Positions 1 through 12,690 of a DNA stretch of 64,000 bases are shown here, piece by piece. Each line of letters opens with the position of its first letter. Within the stretch, counting starts at the first letter, position 1. This DNA is from Mixophyes australis (taxonomy: Eukaryota; Chordata; Amphibia; Anura; Limnodynastidae): NCBI GenBank assembly GCA_036250195.1, contig JAVHZZ010000001.1:381035907-381099906 (forward strand), in the 5' to 3' direction. The notes under the pieces were generated by a model, which was not told where the DNA came from, did not search any database, and saw only the letters and a list, made by a program, of their open reading frames with translations. The position numbers and the translations under genes were made by a program.

Positions 1-416
1 ATGTATGTAAAAATAGAGTATATGCTCAGTCGGATGCATCTCACGATGTCCCAGCTCTGCACCAGTAGCCTATGCTCCAGGTTATGCCAGGTGTACATCA
101 GATACCATAGCAACCAACTCAACCCATCTGTGCATGGCGAATGTTCTGTGACTGCCCCATTTGTGCACTTTTTTTAAAAAAAAATTTTTTATAGCAAAAG
201 ACACATTCACCATTAGGTTTGATTGAAATAAAAAAAAAAACGCTATAATACAGCAGACATAATATCCGTTCTTGTGAACCAATGAAAGTATCAAAAATGT
301 AATGATAAAATATGCCTACAAAATCACATAATATAGACACAAGCAATAAAGAAAGCACAATCAGCCTTCGAGGTCAGTCCACAAACAGAAGCGGCTATCT
401 AATGCAGGGGACCATC

Positions 417-830
417 CAGGGCCGGTGCTAGGGTCCACGGCGCCCTAGGCATTTTTCAAAAAGCGGGCCCCCCCCCCCCCGCAGAAATCGCCGCCCCCTC
501 CCCCCCCCCGCAAAAATCGCCGCCCTCCTCCCTCCTCCCTCCTCTCTTTACCTTGTCTCACCACCGCCGCCTCTCTGCTCCGTCTCCTCCCCTCCACTCA
601 CTGACACTAGTAAGTGGAGGGGAGGAGACGGAGCAGAGAGGCGGCGGTGGTGACAAAATAGCCTCTCCCCCCCCCCCCTCCCCGTCCATCTGAATGCTGT
701 GCGGCGGCCGTGACAGGTATGGTCAGCGGTCGCCGCACAGTTTTAAAGTATTTTAGAATTCTGTGGCGCCCTCCAGAGCCCGGCGCCCTAGGCAAGTGCC
801 TAACCTTGCCTAATGGGAGCGCCGGGCCTG
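417..830. mobile_element. hAT-type MITE with 8-bp target-site duplication
   Basis: Non-autonomous element of about 414 bp. The left end reads CAGGGCCGGTGCT and the right end AGCGCCGGGCCTG, an imperfect terminal inverted repeat. It is flanked on both sides by the identical octamer GGACCATC (409-416 and 831-838). An 8-bp duplication plus CAGGG ends is diagnostic of the hAT superfamily. The interior is C-rich and carries a perfect foldback but no transposase, so mobility would have depended on an autonomous hAT elsewhere. Confidence 0.9.
561..650. repeat. Perfect 38-bp inverted repeat inside the MITE
   Basis: Bases 561-598 and 613-650 are exact reverse complements separated by a 14-base loop. 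The arms are GC-rich (starting CCACCGCCGCCTCTCTGC). It would form a long cruciform or RNA hairpin. It lies off-centre inside the hAT MITE and is likely part of the element's own architecture. Confidence 0.95.
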
Positions 831-838
831 GGACCATC

Positions 839-3800
839 ACCCTCTTCTGAGTGTATTTGCACCAGCTCTCAGGCACTTGCAGGTGATATAACTACTGACA
901 CGTGTACCTCCACCTCTGTGTGTGTCTGACCTAGTTTATAATTACACGAAAACACACTTACAGTATTTGGTCCCTGCCGCCCCCTCCCATTGTTCTGCCT
1001 GTCCAAGCTCAAAAAGGTAATTGACAAATATTGTATATGTGAGTAGGCGTATACTTTTTTTAGTGAGTATACTAAGTACAAATCTGCATATTTACACTAA
1101 GGAGAAGGGCATACACCCATCTCAGCATGAGCCCCATTATCTACAGTATACCTCTATATGCTCAGCTTCTCTGCAGCAGCAGGGGTTAACTTTTACAGAG
1201 TGCTGCAGCATTGTTGCAATAAAGTGAAGGAAGATAAGTCAGAGTCTGCCAAAATCTGTTGTAGGAAATCTGGTTAAAAAAAGGGCTATGTGAGATTCCA
1301 AAGTACTATATTTTTAAACTGATTTGATCCATCAGGTTATATCTCAAGCTCACGTCTATAATTTATATTTCTTCACCAGAAAGTAGCAAAAAAGTTAATA
1401 CAATCTAATTAGCAATTGGCTTAATACTTGAGAAAACAGGCTGCTCTAACAAATCTTTCATCACAGTTCCCTTTAGTCTGTGCCCTACTTTTAAAAAATG
1501 TATTGCCTTATGTCCTACATTGCCACTAAGTCACATTTTACCCTGGAATTAATAGGATCTTGACCTCCTCTTTCAACATATCTCTAGGATGCCTTTGACC
1601 TGCATACCCTTAAATCCCTCAACATGCATGTGAGATTGTGATATGTCCTCCCTCTCATTGTGCTTTATAAGATTATGTATATTTAAGGTACTGAGTGGTA
1701 TGCTATGTAGACTGTGTTGCATGAAATTGTATCCTGCTACTGATGTACGTTACACAAAAGAAACAAGTAATTCATCCAGCACCAGTCATAATTATAGCTA
1801 CAACACATTCGATAATGACTTTATTAAAGGCATGATTTGTACCAAATACACCAGCCAATAAAATTGTCAAAATGGTACTTAGTATCTATCTACTGATTAA
1901 TACTCCCAAGGCACTCGTTATTCTTACAGTATTGCAAGCTGCAAATTACTTTGAATCAAAATCTCCAGTAGAGGGAGTAGACGTAGACACATTCTACTTG
2001 AAAATGACAGCAATGAAAGAAATGTGAAAATTAAATGATTACTGGGTGAAATTGAATAACTTAATTATAAAACCGTGTCATATACTCTCTGCGTTTTCCA
2101 TAAATATGAACACATTTAATACTACCTTTTTAAACTGGCATTCAATTCAAATTCGCATTTATTTAAATGATTTTCAGCTTTTTCATTTTCCTAAAATATG
2201 TGTAAAAATAAGTTTTACAGTGCCATTGTCAATAATAAGATTATATGAATGTAAAAACTAGGGCAATGCAATCTTATTGTGTTCACGTGGTTTATTTCAC
2301 TGTTACATTGTGCATATTTCCCTTTTTATGAAAATAAACACTTTGCTTTGCATTTTGTGACTTAGACAAATAGCTTGTTTTCTGTGAAATTGCATGATTT
2401 GTCATATTTTCCCAAGGGTTTGGTGGTAGGAAGCTCCAGTTTGCTGCAAATCTGACAAATTTAATCTCAAAATTCAAGTCTAACATCAAAATGTTTTTTT
2501 TTTAAATTGTGATATAAAATTGCAATTCACTTTAATTCACTCAGATTGGTGGCATCTCTGCTCTGAACTGACTTGCCCACTATCTGCCAGCCATCTACAA
2601 TCTTTGTGGGAGCATCAGACATCTCGAGGGAAACTAATGCACGTGCTTTAAATTATATTTTTATAGGGGGTTGTGTGTTTGCATATAAAGCGTGTATTTG
2701 CCAGCTCATTCTTGCACAAGTTATTCATTCCTGAAATTATGCAAAGTCATCAAATTTAATAGATCTAATTTTTAAAGTTATCCTTTTTGCTAAGTGCATG
2801 CTTAGGGAGAGTGCTCTAGGATATGTCCTACTCTACTTTTTTTCTCTAATACTTACAGCATGATGGTTTGAAGCAATGGATTGGTGGTTTGAAATTTTGC
2901 TATTGAAAACTTAAAATTTTAGTCCCAAACCAATTAAAATGTACATCATCCTCATGCTCATCACTATCAGGAAGGGCTACAACTCTAGATGTACTGTTAT
3001 CATGTTCATTTTTAATTTTTGAACTGACAGTTGACTTGTCAATGCTTCCTTTCCATGTTCAGAATTTTGTTCCCTGGCTATCTTGATTGGACCTTTGTAC
3101 GTATTTCATGCACTTGACCATTGTTATGTAATCTATGACAAAATTTCCAAAATTCATGATTTCTGGCTTACAATAGTAATGGCATTTTACCTTATGTATG
3201 GTTTTTATTTCCTGAACTGGGAACTGTCGTTGTGCTTGTTTGTAAGTTTGTCAGTGATGGAGAAGTTGCAGCCATGGCACTGTCTTGTATTGCATTATTG
3301 GTTTAGCCTATGATAAATTACACTTGGAAGGGGGGGGGATTGTGCTTCTAAGATGTGATTGATGGGGTTGGAATTATATTATATGCTTATCATGTGTCTG
3401 CCTAATGCCTAATCTAGTTTATTTACAAGGTGTCATGGCAATCTGGCACCCAGTAATTTTCAATCCCTGGCCTAGCCTGGGTATTTGAATACATATATGG
3501 GTAATGTCAAGTACAAACATAATTGGTTTGGATGTGTTGCACTACTGAATGAAATACCAGGAGGGCAATTTGTACAATGGAAAAATATAACCCCACTCAG
3601 TCCTATTGGACTCCAGTAGATTGTGAGTTACAATAGAACTGACTAAGTAATCGAGTCTTCCCCCCCGGGCTAAAATTTGCCAGCCCTCCCCTGTTCCTAG
3701 GAGACACATCTGTGTATGTGAAGCTTGCGAGAAAAAACACCAGGTAATGCTTATATAACAACAATTTTTGCACAGACTACATTCTACAACCAGAATAGCT

Positions 3801-4291
3801 TATTGTTGACCCATTCTTTCTTGAAATCAGTTTCACACATGTATGTCTTATAACTGCTGCTGTTTTAATTATGTTAGGGGAAAAAAGATTTGGTTGCTAC
3901 AGGTGATATCACCTTTTTCCTTCTAATCAGAAATGTGCCTTGGTGCAAATTAGGTGTATTATGTATTTTAGGCCAACATTTCTATTCAGGTTTCTTTAGT
4001 GTTTTAAAATGTATGCCTGTGAGGTTAATGTCTCATAAAGTACAGTTATAGATGGATTTACACTCTTTACAATCCTAGCTTGTGTACTACTACTAACAGC
4101 ACTTACAGCAATAAAGTGCCATTTAAAAGCATATGTTTATTAGAGCAACAACTAAACAAAACTGTGAAGTTAATAGAAAATGGTTTTGTTACATACATAT
4201 TCTTATTTTTATCAGTGGATGTCCAGATCTCCAGTAGATTGAGTATTACCCACTTATATTTTATATGTTTATGCCTGTTTACTAAATATAG
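839..4291. other. No gene seen; AT-rich unique-looking DNA
   Basis: Short open frames here have no recognisable domain, and many begin at non-ATG codons. No complete repeat, tRNA or splice-bounded exon was recognised. The stretch is low in obvious transposon sequence compared with the rest of the window, so conserved non-coding DNA could lie here, but this cannot be judged without alignment. Confidence 0.5.
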
Positions 4292-4615
4292 AGGACCTGA
4301 GTCAGTAAGGAGAGCAAAGCATAAACATTTAGTAATTTTGCACCTGGGCAAAACCATGTTGCATTAGAGGGGAAGGTAAATTTAAAATGTGGGGACAGAT
4401 TTATAGTTGGGATAAGGCATGTCGTAGATCAACTTTAAATGTCAGTGTAAAAACAAAGCTATCAAGTACGTGTGTACTACATGAAAAAAAAAAGCCAGTA
4501 TTTTACTTAGGTGCAAAATAAGAAACTAATTTCCTCCCCTTGCATTGTAACATAGTTTGTCCCAGAGAAGATTTACTCCTTTTTTTTGCCTTACTTTCCT
4601 TAATAACTCAGGCCC
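4292..4615 (-). mobile_element. MITE family M1, copy 1 (inverted relative to copies 2 and 3)
   Basis: The left end GGACCTGAGTCAGTAAGGAG and the right end CTTAATAACTCAGGCCC form an imperfect terminal inverted repeat. The interior (thymidine-rich tracts, a TTTGCACCTGGGCAAAACCATG block, an ATTTAAAATGTGGGGACAGA block) is shared, in opposite orientation, with 15261-15570 and 29502-29827. No coding capacity. The superfamily is not certain because the target-site duplication is not clear. Confidence 0.75.
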
Positions 4616-5101
4616 AGAGAGTGAATGATTAAACATTGTCTGGTCTTCAGGATTACTATATACTCTGGTATACGGCCATTGTTTGCTACATATTATACTC
4701 TATGTTTTCTGTAAAAAAAGACACCTCACTGTAAAAGTCATTCAGTTTATTACTGGTGTTTCCTATATAAAATAAAAATATGCATATGGCAGCATACAGC
4801 TAAAATAGCTGTTATTACTTTGCTTTGCACTTTTACCTGTGTTTAGTAAACTTGCCCATAAATATGTTGTTTACGTGTAACAAGAGATAAACAGCATTAT
4901 CCTGCGGTGAGCTGTTACTTTTTTATCATGATAATCACAAATATACCTGATTGCTGGTGAACCTTAAAGCAAAATGATTAAGCTGTTATGGACAAATGGA
5001 GTGACCTGTAATCTAATTTAAGTGACTGTATGCAATGCAAAAAACATCAGTTATTCATTTTTGGAAAAAAAAAAAAGATTCATAATAACTAGAGAAACCC
5101 G
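4616..5101. other. No gene seen
   Basis: AT-rich sequence between two MITEs. Nothing recognisable on either strand. Confidence 0.5.
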
Positions 5102-5109
5102 ATGGTAAC

Positions 5110-5284
5110 CAGGGGAAGTCTGGCAAATTGTAGCCCAGGGGGCAGGGCTCAACTCAGCAGCCTATTAGGAACATTTTAATGGAAAAAAAATGCAGATGGC
5201 CCAGTGACCCAGCCCAAGGTAGCCCACTATGGGACTTGCCCGGGGAGCAGTAGCCTGCTTGCTCTCCAGCACAGGCTACCCCTG
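5110..5284. mobile_element. Short hAT-like MITE with imperfect target-site duplication
   Basis: The left end CAGGGGAAGTCTGGCA and the right end, read on the other strand as CAGGGGTAGCCTG, form an imperfect inverted repeat. The flanking octamers ATGGTAAC (5102-5109) and GCGGTAAC (5285-5292) match at six of eight positions, as expected for an older hAT insertion. The interior has no ORF. Confidence 0.65.
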
Positions 5285-5292
5285 GCGGTAAC

Positions 5293-7764
5293 CACCTTAA
5301 ATTAAACTGAAATGTAATGTCTAAATTACTTTGTTAACAGAATTCAATATCTTTTTCATACACTACATTACGTGTAGATTTTTAACAATGGAGTATAATG
5401 AATAAATAACTATATTTTCAATCACTATATTAAAGGAACTAAAGAATTTCTTTATACACTATGATATATGTATAACTTCTTCCATCATAGTATTGTCCTT
5501 GCAAGACGCGCTGATATATGTGGCTGCAAATAATTGTCACATTTTCCAGACCACCTAGCAGGTCACATGTTCCAGGTCACCCAGCAGGTGCACAGGGAGA
5601 GTTCAATATCTGTCTCAGTTTCCAGAGCAACCAAAAGGTGCACAGGAGTATTGCCAACTGTGACATTTTCCAGAAGACAATGGTAATGCATTGCTGTAAA
5701 TGGTGGGCAGACATTTTGCGGAATAACTCTGAAAAGATGCAAGCGATTACAACAGTGTGAAGATACTGGGTTTTCTGGCCCAATTCTACCCACTTTACAC
5801 TGGCTGGCCACCTAGGGGTACCTTACTATGCCAGGGAAGTCTACCCAGTACCGTGTAAGGTTTGTATAGTCACTCAGGCAAATGCAGTTAGAAAGTAAAG
5901 CAAAACATTTATTGTAACAAAAACAATCACTAGACTGTTATATACACACAGTAAATAAATGCCAGGCAGGGTTACCACATTATTTGTCCCTTACTTCACT
6001 AGCTTAAGGAGATACAGTCACCTGGCTATCCAGACTTGACGACCCGTGGATCTGCCAATGTATTTCACTGGTAGAGAATGGAAACTCTAAAACCAACCAC
6101 CTTGCAGCTTTCAGTCCCATAATGAATACCCCCCCCCCCCCCTCCCAGAGAGTGTCTCCTTATATCTAAGGTCTAATTTCCACAGTGTTTTCTCCTCCCT
6201 GGACAAGCCCCTGGGTCTATCCTTCTTAACCATTGGTGGGTGCTGTATCAGGGGGCTGAAGGGGGAAGTGGAGATGAGTTGTACTTCCACAGAAGTTCCC
6301 CTGGTGGGCTCTAGACAACATGTCTGAACTAGTCATGTTGAGAACAATGGATACTAATTGGCCTTCCCCCTCACCTGTATCCTGCAATCTGATCCTTACC
6401 CATAACCCACCTGGCTTCACTTTAAGGGCAATGACTAACAGCTTCCATGCAATATCAACAAGGTACAATAAACAATATATATATATTTACAATGAGCTAC
6501 AATGTCCTATTATCCACATGTAATTAGACACTGCAGTGGTATTCTGTTGAGCAGGGGAACAAAAGCAAGGGCTATAAAAAGTACATGTTATAATCCACAT
6601 TTTGTGAGAAATGAGGGACATGCTGCAAATCTACAGACCAAGACCTTTAATTTGGTATATACTGCCCTGCTCAGACAACAGCATCATAGAAATAAGTCAC
6701 TCATAAAAGTCGTATTTATGCTTTTAATATATCGAAGACTCATGATAAAAGAGACATAAGGTTGTGATAAAAAAAAAAACATGATTATTTTCCAAAATGT
6801 AGATGATATTTAAATATAGGTGTGGAATGTTTTCCTTTGTTACATATTTCTTTTAGCTAATCAGCTTTTAGGAGAATGATACTCTAAATGAGAATGAGCC
6901 TAAAATTTATTGTGAAAATGTCCATTACTCAGTGATGTGTGGTTGCATTACATGTAATCGGAATGTATAGAAGCCATGGGTACAACACAGGTAATTGAGT
7001 ATACTCAGTCTGCCTCCAATAGAGGTAGTTACACCATTCACTGATCATTCTGTTGATGGTAATGCTAGAGAGGTCTTTATCATTGTACTGCAACCAGTGC
7101 GTTCATGATACTTAAGGTTTGTAAAGTTAGACATTCCATCAATATTTATTCAGGTAGCACAGCAAACATTTTTTTAATGTAATTTATTTTTATTAAGTAT
7201 TAGAGGCTGTATTAACAATGGAGTACGTAAGCATAAACACGGATAGCAAAACCACCAAAATGAGTGCATTATATCATAGTAAAACAATCAGAAACATATT
7301 ATGATAATAATGAAAAGAAGAAAGAGAAAGGTAGAAAGAGACAGAGGGACGGTACCACCTGGGCACCAGAGGGGAAAGCTAAGAAGTAGGAAACAGGGGA
7401 AAAAGGGGTAGGGGATTGTTTCCTGGTATAGAAAGAGATTAACTCATAAACATTTTTCTTAATATTAGGCAAGACAGTCTATGGAAAATGTTTAATTAAT
7501 TAGGCATAATTTACAAGTATATCTATTAAATCTTGGAATTATGTGATTATGTGGATTGTCATCACTTTCAAGTAAAAATCACAGTTTATAAACTAACAGG
7601 CAGCCCCTTATGGTACTTGTTACTAAAACCATTTTAAAAAGGTGCCGGAGCACAACTGAGTTTTTTTTTTCTCCAAGCTATCAATATCTGAAACAAATGG
7701 CACACAATATTCAGATTTTGCGGCTTGTATAATGTAAAGCAAAACATAATTTGCAGCTGCACAG

Positions 7765-7767
<3 letters not shown>
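5293..7767. other. No gene seen; possible diverged LTR or other repeat at about 5758-6470
   Basis: The block at about 5758-6470 is less AT-rich. It has a C tract near 6130 and an AACATTTATTGTAAC motif near 5905, a minus-strand AATAAA as found in LTRs of reverse-inserted retroelements. No confident LTR ends or duplication were found, so it is unclassified. Upstream (5550-5660), a phrase close to CCAGCAGGTGCACAGG recurs, suggesting an old tandem repeat. The rest is unique AT-rich DNA. Confidence 0.3.

Positions 7768-7815
<48 letters not shown>
7768..7815. repeat. (TA)n microsatellite
   Basis: About 24 uninterrupted TA units. Apparent tyrosine/isoleucine repeat ORFs on both strands are artefacts of this tract. 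Confidence 0.97.
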
Positions 7816-7822
<7 letters not shown>

Positions 7823-8937
7823 TTTTTGCATACATTTGCTACTATTGCATTTAGGTGAAACATTTGCACTATATCTTAGCAACCAATCAGACTTTTGTTT
7901 CATTGTCTGGTTTGCACTAGACAAATACAAGCTAATTGCTGATTGTCTACTACTAATTATAATGTGCTGCTACCGAGTTGCCAATTACTCATGGTGAGAG
8001 GTGGTACTCCCTAACAGCATGTTCATTCCTAATAGGTTCTTGTATTGATAGCGTATCTCTACAAACTCCAGCAATTTGTGAGCTTTATTCATCATATGAG
8101 CGCTGTCACCATAACAAATATTGCTCAACATGCCATTTTTAATCAGTGTGTGTGCAATTCATTACCTTTTCCTATAACTCCAAAGGTGGAGTGTCCTATT
8201 CAGTGTTTGGTAAATTCATAGCCAAGGTAAGAGATTGAGTGGCTTCTATGATTTGCTCGGTATTTCATACAATCAGTACTAAGAGGGAATCAGCATTGCA
8301 TATACAAATCAATACAGACAGCTGTAGTTTGCTATTTTTTCCTGATAGATTAAATTTCTCTTTTTTCATCTGCAAAAGGTAGCATTGGGTCCTCTATGGA
8401 GAGCTAATTCTGAGTAGGTTGCCAAAGTGTTTTCTGTATCGACAATGCAAAAATAAAAATTTCTGGTATAAAATGTCACTTTTACATTACCTAGGAAATT
8501 TTAATAGTTGGAACAAAAAGCCTTCTCACCATGTTCAACATTCAGACATTGACAATAATGGCTTGCATGATATATTGTTGTATATACATAACTTTGAATA
8601 ATCAGTTGTACACTGCTGAGGAAAATGGTGCAGCAGGATATATACATTAATTCTGAATGCTCCTGCAAATGATTATTATGTCTCAGATTAACATAGCATA
8701 ATGTGTTCTCGAAATTGAAACATCAGGAGAGTGATTAAAATATTACTTGTGGTCAACATTTTTAAGGGAAAAAATTATGCTACTAATTACAGACCATTAA
8801 AATTTACAGGTGCTCACATGGATTCCAAGATTATTTTTTTGTATTTTATAATCTGAATTAATTGGTATGTTATTCCTTATAGTTTATGAGGTGCAATAGT
8901 GGCTATAAGTACTTAATACTGAAGGGATGTTGTTATT
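7816..8937. other. No gene seen; weak MITE-like fragment at about 7840-7990
   Basis: The block at 7840-7990 contains GCAACCAATCAGA and a diverged inverted counterpart, TTGCTGATTGTC. A similar CCAATCAG-rich foldback appears near 15015-15150 and 30455-30600. This suggests a dispersed old MITE, but boundaries are not visible. The rest is unique AT-rich sequence. Confidence 0.3.
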
Positions 8938-9445
8938 TTCAGTGTTATTAGTCTTATCATAGATTTGTATGGCACCACAGTGCCCCTCACAGTAGGGAAA
9001 ACAGTACATACATAACACAGAGACATACAAGGTAGACAAACCAAGCGCATACATGAAAACAAAGGGTATGAAGGACCCTGCTCATTAGAGAGCATACATT
9101 CTAAGTGGAAGAGGGCACAGCTGAGACAAGAAAAGCAAATGTGGTTCAGAGTGGAGATTGGGACAGTTGTGAGGGGGCATTAGTGTGAATAGTGTTAGCG
9201 GGGATAAGGTCACCTCTAACAAAGAGATGAGTTTTCAAAAAGTGTCTAAAGAATCGAAGGCTGTGGGAAAGTCTGAGCGTGGTAGGAAATTCCATAAGTG
9301 GGGAGCAGCACGGGAGAAATCTTATAGGTGGGAGGGACGAGACAAGGCAAAGGTCAGAGGTAGATCTAAGAGGGCGGAAGGGAGAGTATTTTGATATGAG
9401 ATTTGAGATGTATGCAGGGGTAGCGTTTTTGAGGGCTTTGTAGGT
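8938..9445 (-). mobile_element. L2-tailed dispersed repeat, family A, copy 1
   Basis: On the + strand it runs from ATAGATTTGTATGGCACCAC through ACCCTGCTCATTAGAGAGC to AAATTCCATAAGTGGGGAGC. The same succession of blocks occurs at 40655-41072 (same orientation) and, for the tail half, at 28242-28632 (opposite orientation). The tail resembles L2/CR1-type 3' ends. The apparent 69-aa lysine-rich ORF at 9185-9394 is a by-product. No intact coding region. Confidence 0.7.
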
Positions 9446-9627
9446 TAGTGATATTAGTGTTTAGTGATATTGGTATTTCTTTATTGATTGATTATATATT
9501 GGATAATGCATTAAAAATGTAATTATATTAGAAATCACAAATAAGGGTACATTATTCCCTATAAGGCACACATTATCGTAATGAACACCTGAACTCTCTG
9601 TTTATACAGGTATTATTGATTATTATT

Positions 9628-9660
9628 ATTAATAATAATAAAAATAATAATAATATCAGT
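9628..9660. repeat. (AAT)n-rich simple repeat
   Basis: Interrupted ATT/AAT trinucleotide tract abutting the following repeat. It is probably that repeat's variable tail, since L2-tailed elements often end in such tracts. Confidence 0.8.
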
Positions 9661-10038
9661 AACATTTATTTATAAGGCACCATAAAAGAGAATGCAGTAA
9701 ACCAGTGCAAGTCAAAAACAGGACATTATATACATAAATAAAAAAAATGTGCACTACAAAATTGGCAAAACATTAGGATACACAGCAAATTAATATTCAA
9801 AACCAGCTGGAAATTAAGTTCTCAGCGGGAAATAGTCCCTTGAGATGACCAGAGGTGTGGAAACAAATTAGCACAACTAAGCCTGTGTCCGGGAGTGTGG
9901 GTGCAGCAAACAGGATCAGAGCCACTGATAGACTGGAGGATAGACTGGAAGACACAGGTGAGCTGGTGCCTTAAGTAGTGAATGGAGGAGGACACAAGGG
10001 AAAGGGCCCTGCTCGTGAGAGCTTACAATCTAAGGAAT
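9661..10038 (-). mobile_element. L2-tailed dispersed repeat, related to family A
   Basis: Begins ACATTTATTTATAAGGCACC beside an AAT tract and ends with CCCTGCTCGTGAGAGCTTAC, the same final block as family A. Read on the minus strand it ends in an L2-like tail followed by ATT repeats. No ORF. Confidence 0.6.
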
Positions 10039-12297
10039 CTAATTCATAAAAGGCTAAATATATTAACATTGCTTGTTTATTATAATGTAGTTTTCGTATC
10101 CTTTACAGTAGAGAATGCATTATCCCATTTATAATCTTCTATGTATCACTACTAGAGTGTCACAGTTTACAATACTATAAGCTATATCAAATAGTACTTA
10201 TATTTTTATCTTTGTCTGTTTTCTGAACTAAAATTAATACAAACCTTTATATTTTTAGACCTTTAAACTTGTAGTATTTTCTTCCTGTTGGGATTTATCA
10301 TTGTTCAAATCAATAATCTTGCATTAATCTTATTAATCTCTAAAATGAAAATCAAAATCCTTATTTTCAAACAGGAAAATAGAAATTGAATTTATCATTA
10401 ACCTGCATGGATTGTTTCTCTAACTTACTCATTTATAAACCCTTTATGTCTTACTAATACGTTCACTGCACCGACACCCAATTATTATTGTTATTGGATT
10501 CATGTTCATTTCATGTTGTAGATATGCTGTGTGCAGAGTGCAGGAGCTATGCCAGCACATATAGAGAGAAATTCACATATATAGAAAAAAGAAAAAGGGT
10601 GGAAATTATTAAAGGTGAAAAGTAGAAAACTGCAACAGATCAATGAATATATGTGTAAGTCAATAGAGAGTCCAGAGATGACGGTTTTGGTTCATGTGAA
10701 GCCTGTGATCACTGGAGAGTAAATGGACAAGCTGATGCCAGTGACCAATAGATTTCACAGCCAATTGAACTTTCATGTTTCGAGGACAGAGTCATTTTGT
10801 TGGTGAACAGCATTATGTTGACAAAAGAAAATTTGTCCCTGAATGTTGCAATTATCTATTATTTGGGGCATTTTGGTTTCTATTTTTGAAAGTTAAAAAT
10901 GTAAAGTTTTTCTTCTTGTTGGTTTTTATAGTGTTTTTTTTTAACAGTTGGCCTTTTACTTGGGATTATATGAGTGTGGTTCATATGTATCAATTGCGCA
11001 GAATTTTATGTTTTATTCATATACAAACATATATTTATTCTAATGTTCAAGAATCTCCCCTGAAACACAGTACAGTCTAATTTGTAGAATTAGTTGTCGA
11101 TTTCATACAGTAATCTTAGTGCAAATAATATAACATTTTAAAGTCCACACAGTAGTGTTTTTTTTAAGTCTAGTTATTTCCAGAATAAATATATAATCTA
11201 AGACTTTTGTCGTTTTTCTATTTCCATTCCATTGTAAGTGGACTGGAAAATTAAGTAAGCAAGAGCAGCAGACAGAATGTCTTACATCTCCTGCACAGAA
11301 GAGCAAGAAACTCTTTAAATCAATGAACCGTGCTACTATGTGGCAGGTAAAAATAAATATCACTATTAGACTTTATTTTAAAAGCAATAGGCATGCTTTT
11401 ACATATCATTTATCAGTTCTAGAAATACTGGTAGTAATTACCATACATTGTCACATTGTCACATTAGAAACCCAGCACAAATTAAGTGAAGACAATATAC
11501 TTCTTATTTATTCAGGAACAAGGCGTATCTAGCATAAAATGTACAAAAAAAAAAAAAAAAAAAAACATTTTTCTGTAGCTGCTGTTGACTCAACAGGGAT
11601 CATTTACAAAGCACAGAACCTGTGAACACACAGTTCATAATTTTGCTGCAGTTCTACTCTTTGGAAGTGCCAGTGTGCAGGCACTTTGTGTAACGATTTG
11701 AGCGTTTGCAGTATGTAATAGGCCTTCACATGTTGGCAAAAGTAAAAATGTCATTTCAGTCTTCTTTACAATCACATTGTTAACCACACCCTAAATTTAT
11801 TACAACTCTTTCATTTTTTAAGAATGTGAAAAGACTGGTTTGTATGCCATGTGTTTTCCTGCACAAACAGTGGCAAAATAGAATGTTAATATCACAAATA
11901 AAGAAAAAAGAATACAAAATGAATACCAAAAATGATGTGCAAAGTGGACAGAGTGCTGGCCCTGGAACCCTGCTGCCCTAGACCTGAGCCTATTTGACCT
12001 TTTCCGCAAATCTGGGCCTCTATACTTTTGTTTTTATATTTTTGTGCTACTTATATTTTTATGTATTTTGCGGATGATATAGCAATTCAAATATATTATT
12101 TCAACAATTATATGTTTTCATAAATAAATACCTCTGCTAAGTCTGTAATCGGACAAATATGGCCTATTTTGCTATCATGGGAGCATAACATTTTGATGTG
12201 CTATAAAACCGAAATACTCCACCCTAAAGAAATATAGAACCAGCTGTATTTCACGTAAGGCTCAAACTCATAGCCTCACCATTGCTGTGACACAAGG
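10039..12297. other. No gene seen; one poly(A) run
   Basis: AT-rich sequence without recognised elements. A run of 21 A residues (11545-11565) follows unremarkable sequence. It could be the tail of an unidentified retrocopy, but no coding homology is visible upstream. Confidence 0.4.
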
Positions 12298-12395
12298 ACC
12301 ATGTGCTAACAAGTACCATATGCTAACAAGTACCACGTGCTAACAAGTACCATGTGCTAACAAGTACCATGTGCTAACAAGTACCATGTGCTAAC
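12298..12395. repeat. 17-bp minisatellite, about 5.8 copies
   Basis: The unit ACCATGTGCTAACAAGT repeats at 12298, 12315, 12332, 12349 and 12366, with a partial sixth copy at 12383. Only single-base variants occur (CATATG, CACGTG, CATGTG in the variable hexamer). Confidence 0.95.
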
Positions 12396-12690
12396 CCATT
12401 TCCTAATTGGTAGGGTTAGACAAAAAATATAGCAGTGTAAATGACCAACACATTTACTAAAATAACTATTTGTCAACAGGACATACACAAAGTACTTACA
12501 GTGATGGGTACTATTTATTTGCCTGGTAACCTTACCTATTACCTGTGGCAATTGCTCATTTATTAACCTTACCTATTGCTGCTAGTAAAAGTTAGTTTGT
12601 TAATCACATTATATTTGGTAGCTTTATGTGTTATCGTTACCTTTTACCTAAGTGTAATTCATATTTTAACCTTAAAAGGGCAGACATTAT

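Noticed and set aside
5758..6470. Solo LTR call
   Set aside because: Texture and a reverse AATAAA fit, but I could not find matching ends or a target duplication.
11545..11565. Processed pseudogene tail (21 A residues)
   Set aside because: No coding similarity or duplication upstream; a simple A run is sufficient.
12298..12395. Possible CRISPR-like array
   Set aside because: Units are directly contiguous with no spacers, the host is eukaryotic and no cas genes are present; a minisatellite explains it.
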